NCBI GenBank assembly: GCA_964642165.1
Contig: CAZXOC010000110.1
Coordinates: 1-21,909, forward strand
Length of the DNA: 21,909 nucleotides
Reading direction: 5' to 3'
Origin: CAYRVX01 sp964642165
GTDB taxonomy: Bacteria; Planctomycetota; Phycisphaerae; SM23-33
Each line of letters begins with the position of its first letter. Positions within the stretch are counted from its first letter, which is position 1. A model generated the notes under the pieces. That model was not told the origin of the DNA. It was given only the letters and a program-made list of their open reading frames with translations, and ran no database searches. Position numbers and translations under genes: made by a program. Of this stretch, positions 21,849-21,909 are shown piece by piece.

Positions 21849-21909
21849 CCGCGCGCGGCGGGCGCGGCCGCCCGGAAGCCCGGGGCTCGGCGGGACAAGC
21901 TCGTTGCGG

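Noticed and set aside
1..21909. CRISPR arrays, tRNA or rRNA genes, insertion sequences, phage genes
   Set aside because: I saw no direct-repeat/spacer pattern, cloverleaf with a GTTCGA-type arm, transposase or integrase motif. A cmsearch or tRNAscan run would be decisive.

Overview
The window is about 70% GC and reads as chromosomal DNA of an uncultured or poorly characterised bacterium, most likely a planctomycete (Planctomycetota). This is an inference. It rests mainly on the secreted alpha/alpha-toroid plus DUF4159-type protein at 5355-7814, a protein type I associate with that phylum, together with the very GC-rich, loosely clustered gene order. I see no phage, plasmid, insertion sequence, CRISPR array, rRNA or tRNA.

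Layout. (1) 58-3890, minus strand: a TPR protein, pyrF, a RIO/WaaP-like kinase and a zinc alcohol dehydrogenase. The last two are translationally coupled by an ATGA overlap. pyrF has a clear sigma70-type promoter whose -35 lies inside an inverted repeat. A related inverted repeat and three 16-nt tandem units fill the pyrF-kinase gap. (2) 4025-5144, plus: prfB (release factor 2), with the first 25 codons joined to the rest by the classical CTT-TGA-C programmed +1 frameshift. (3) 5355-7814, plus: the large secreted toroid/DUF4159 protein behind its own promoter and a roughly 130-nt leader. (4) 7837-13453: signalling block. It holds a membrane-bound GGDEF + HD-GYP protein (minus), a NarL/FixJ response regulator (minus) and, divergently, a GAF-PAS-PAS HisKA_3 histidine kinase (plus). 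The divergent gap carries two tight dyads. (5) 13523-17798: HAD phosphatase/mutase (plus), GT4 glycosyltransferase (minus), orphan MNT nucleotidyltransferase (minus), and the lipid II flippase MurJ (plus, apparently leaderless GTG start). (6) 17829-21848, plus: nadA, a receiver-like protein lacking the phospho-acceptor Asp, a terminator, a two-helix membrane protein, leuD overlapping a DUF167 gene, and a CPBP-family membrane protease with a proline-rich N-terminus.

Most genes are single-gene units with their own promoters. Recurrent -10 boxes (TACAAT, TACGAT, TATGAT, TATAAA, CATAAT) lie just upstream of start codons. Housekeeping functions (pyrimidine, NAD and leucine synthesis, translation termination, peptidoglycan export) alternate with signalling genes. 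I did not find a convincing new multi-gene system. The items most worth a second look are the paired inverted repeats around pyrF and the kinase, the kinase-dehydrogenase pair, the pseudo-receiver, the leaderless starts and the toroid/DUF4159 protein.
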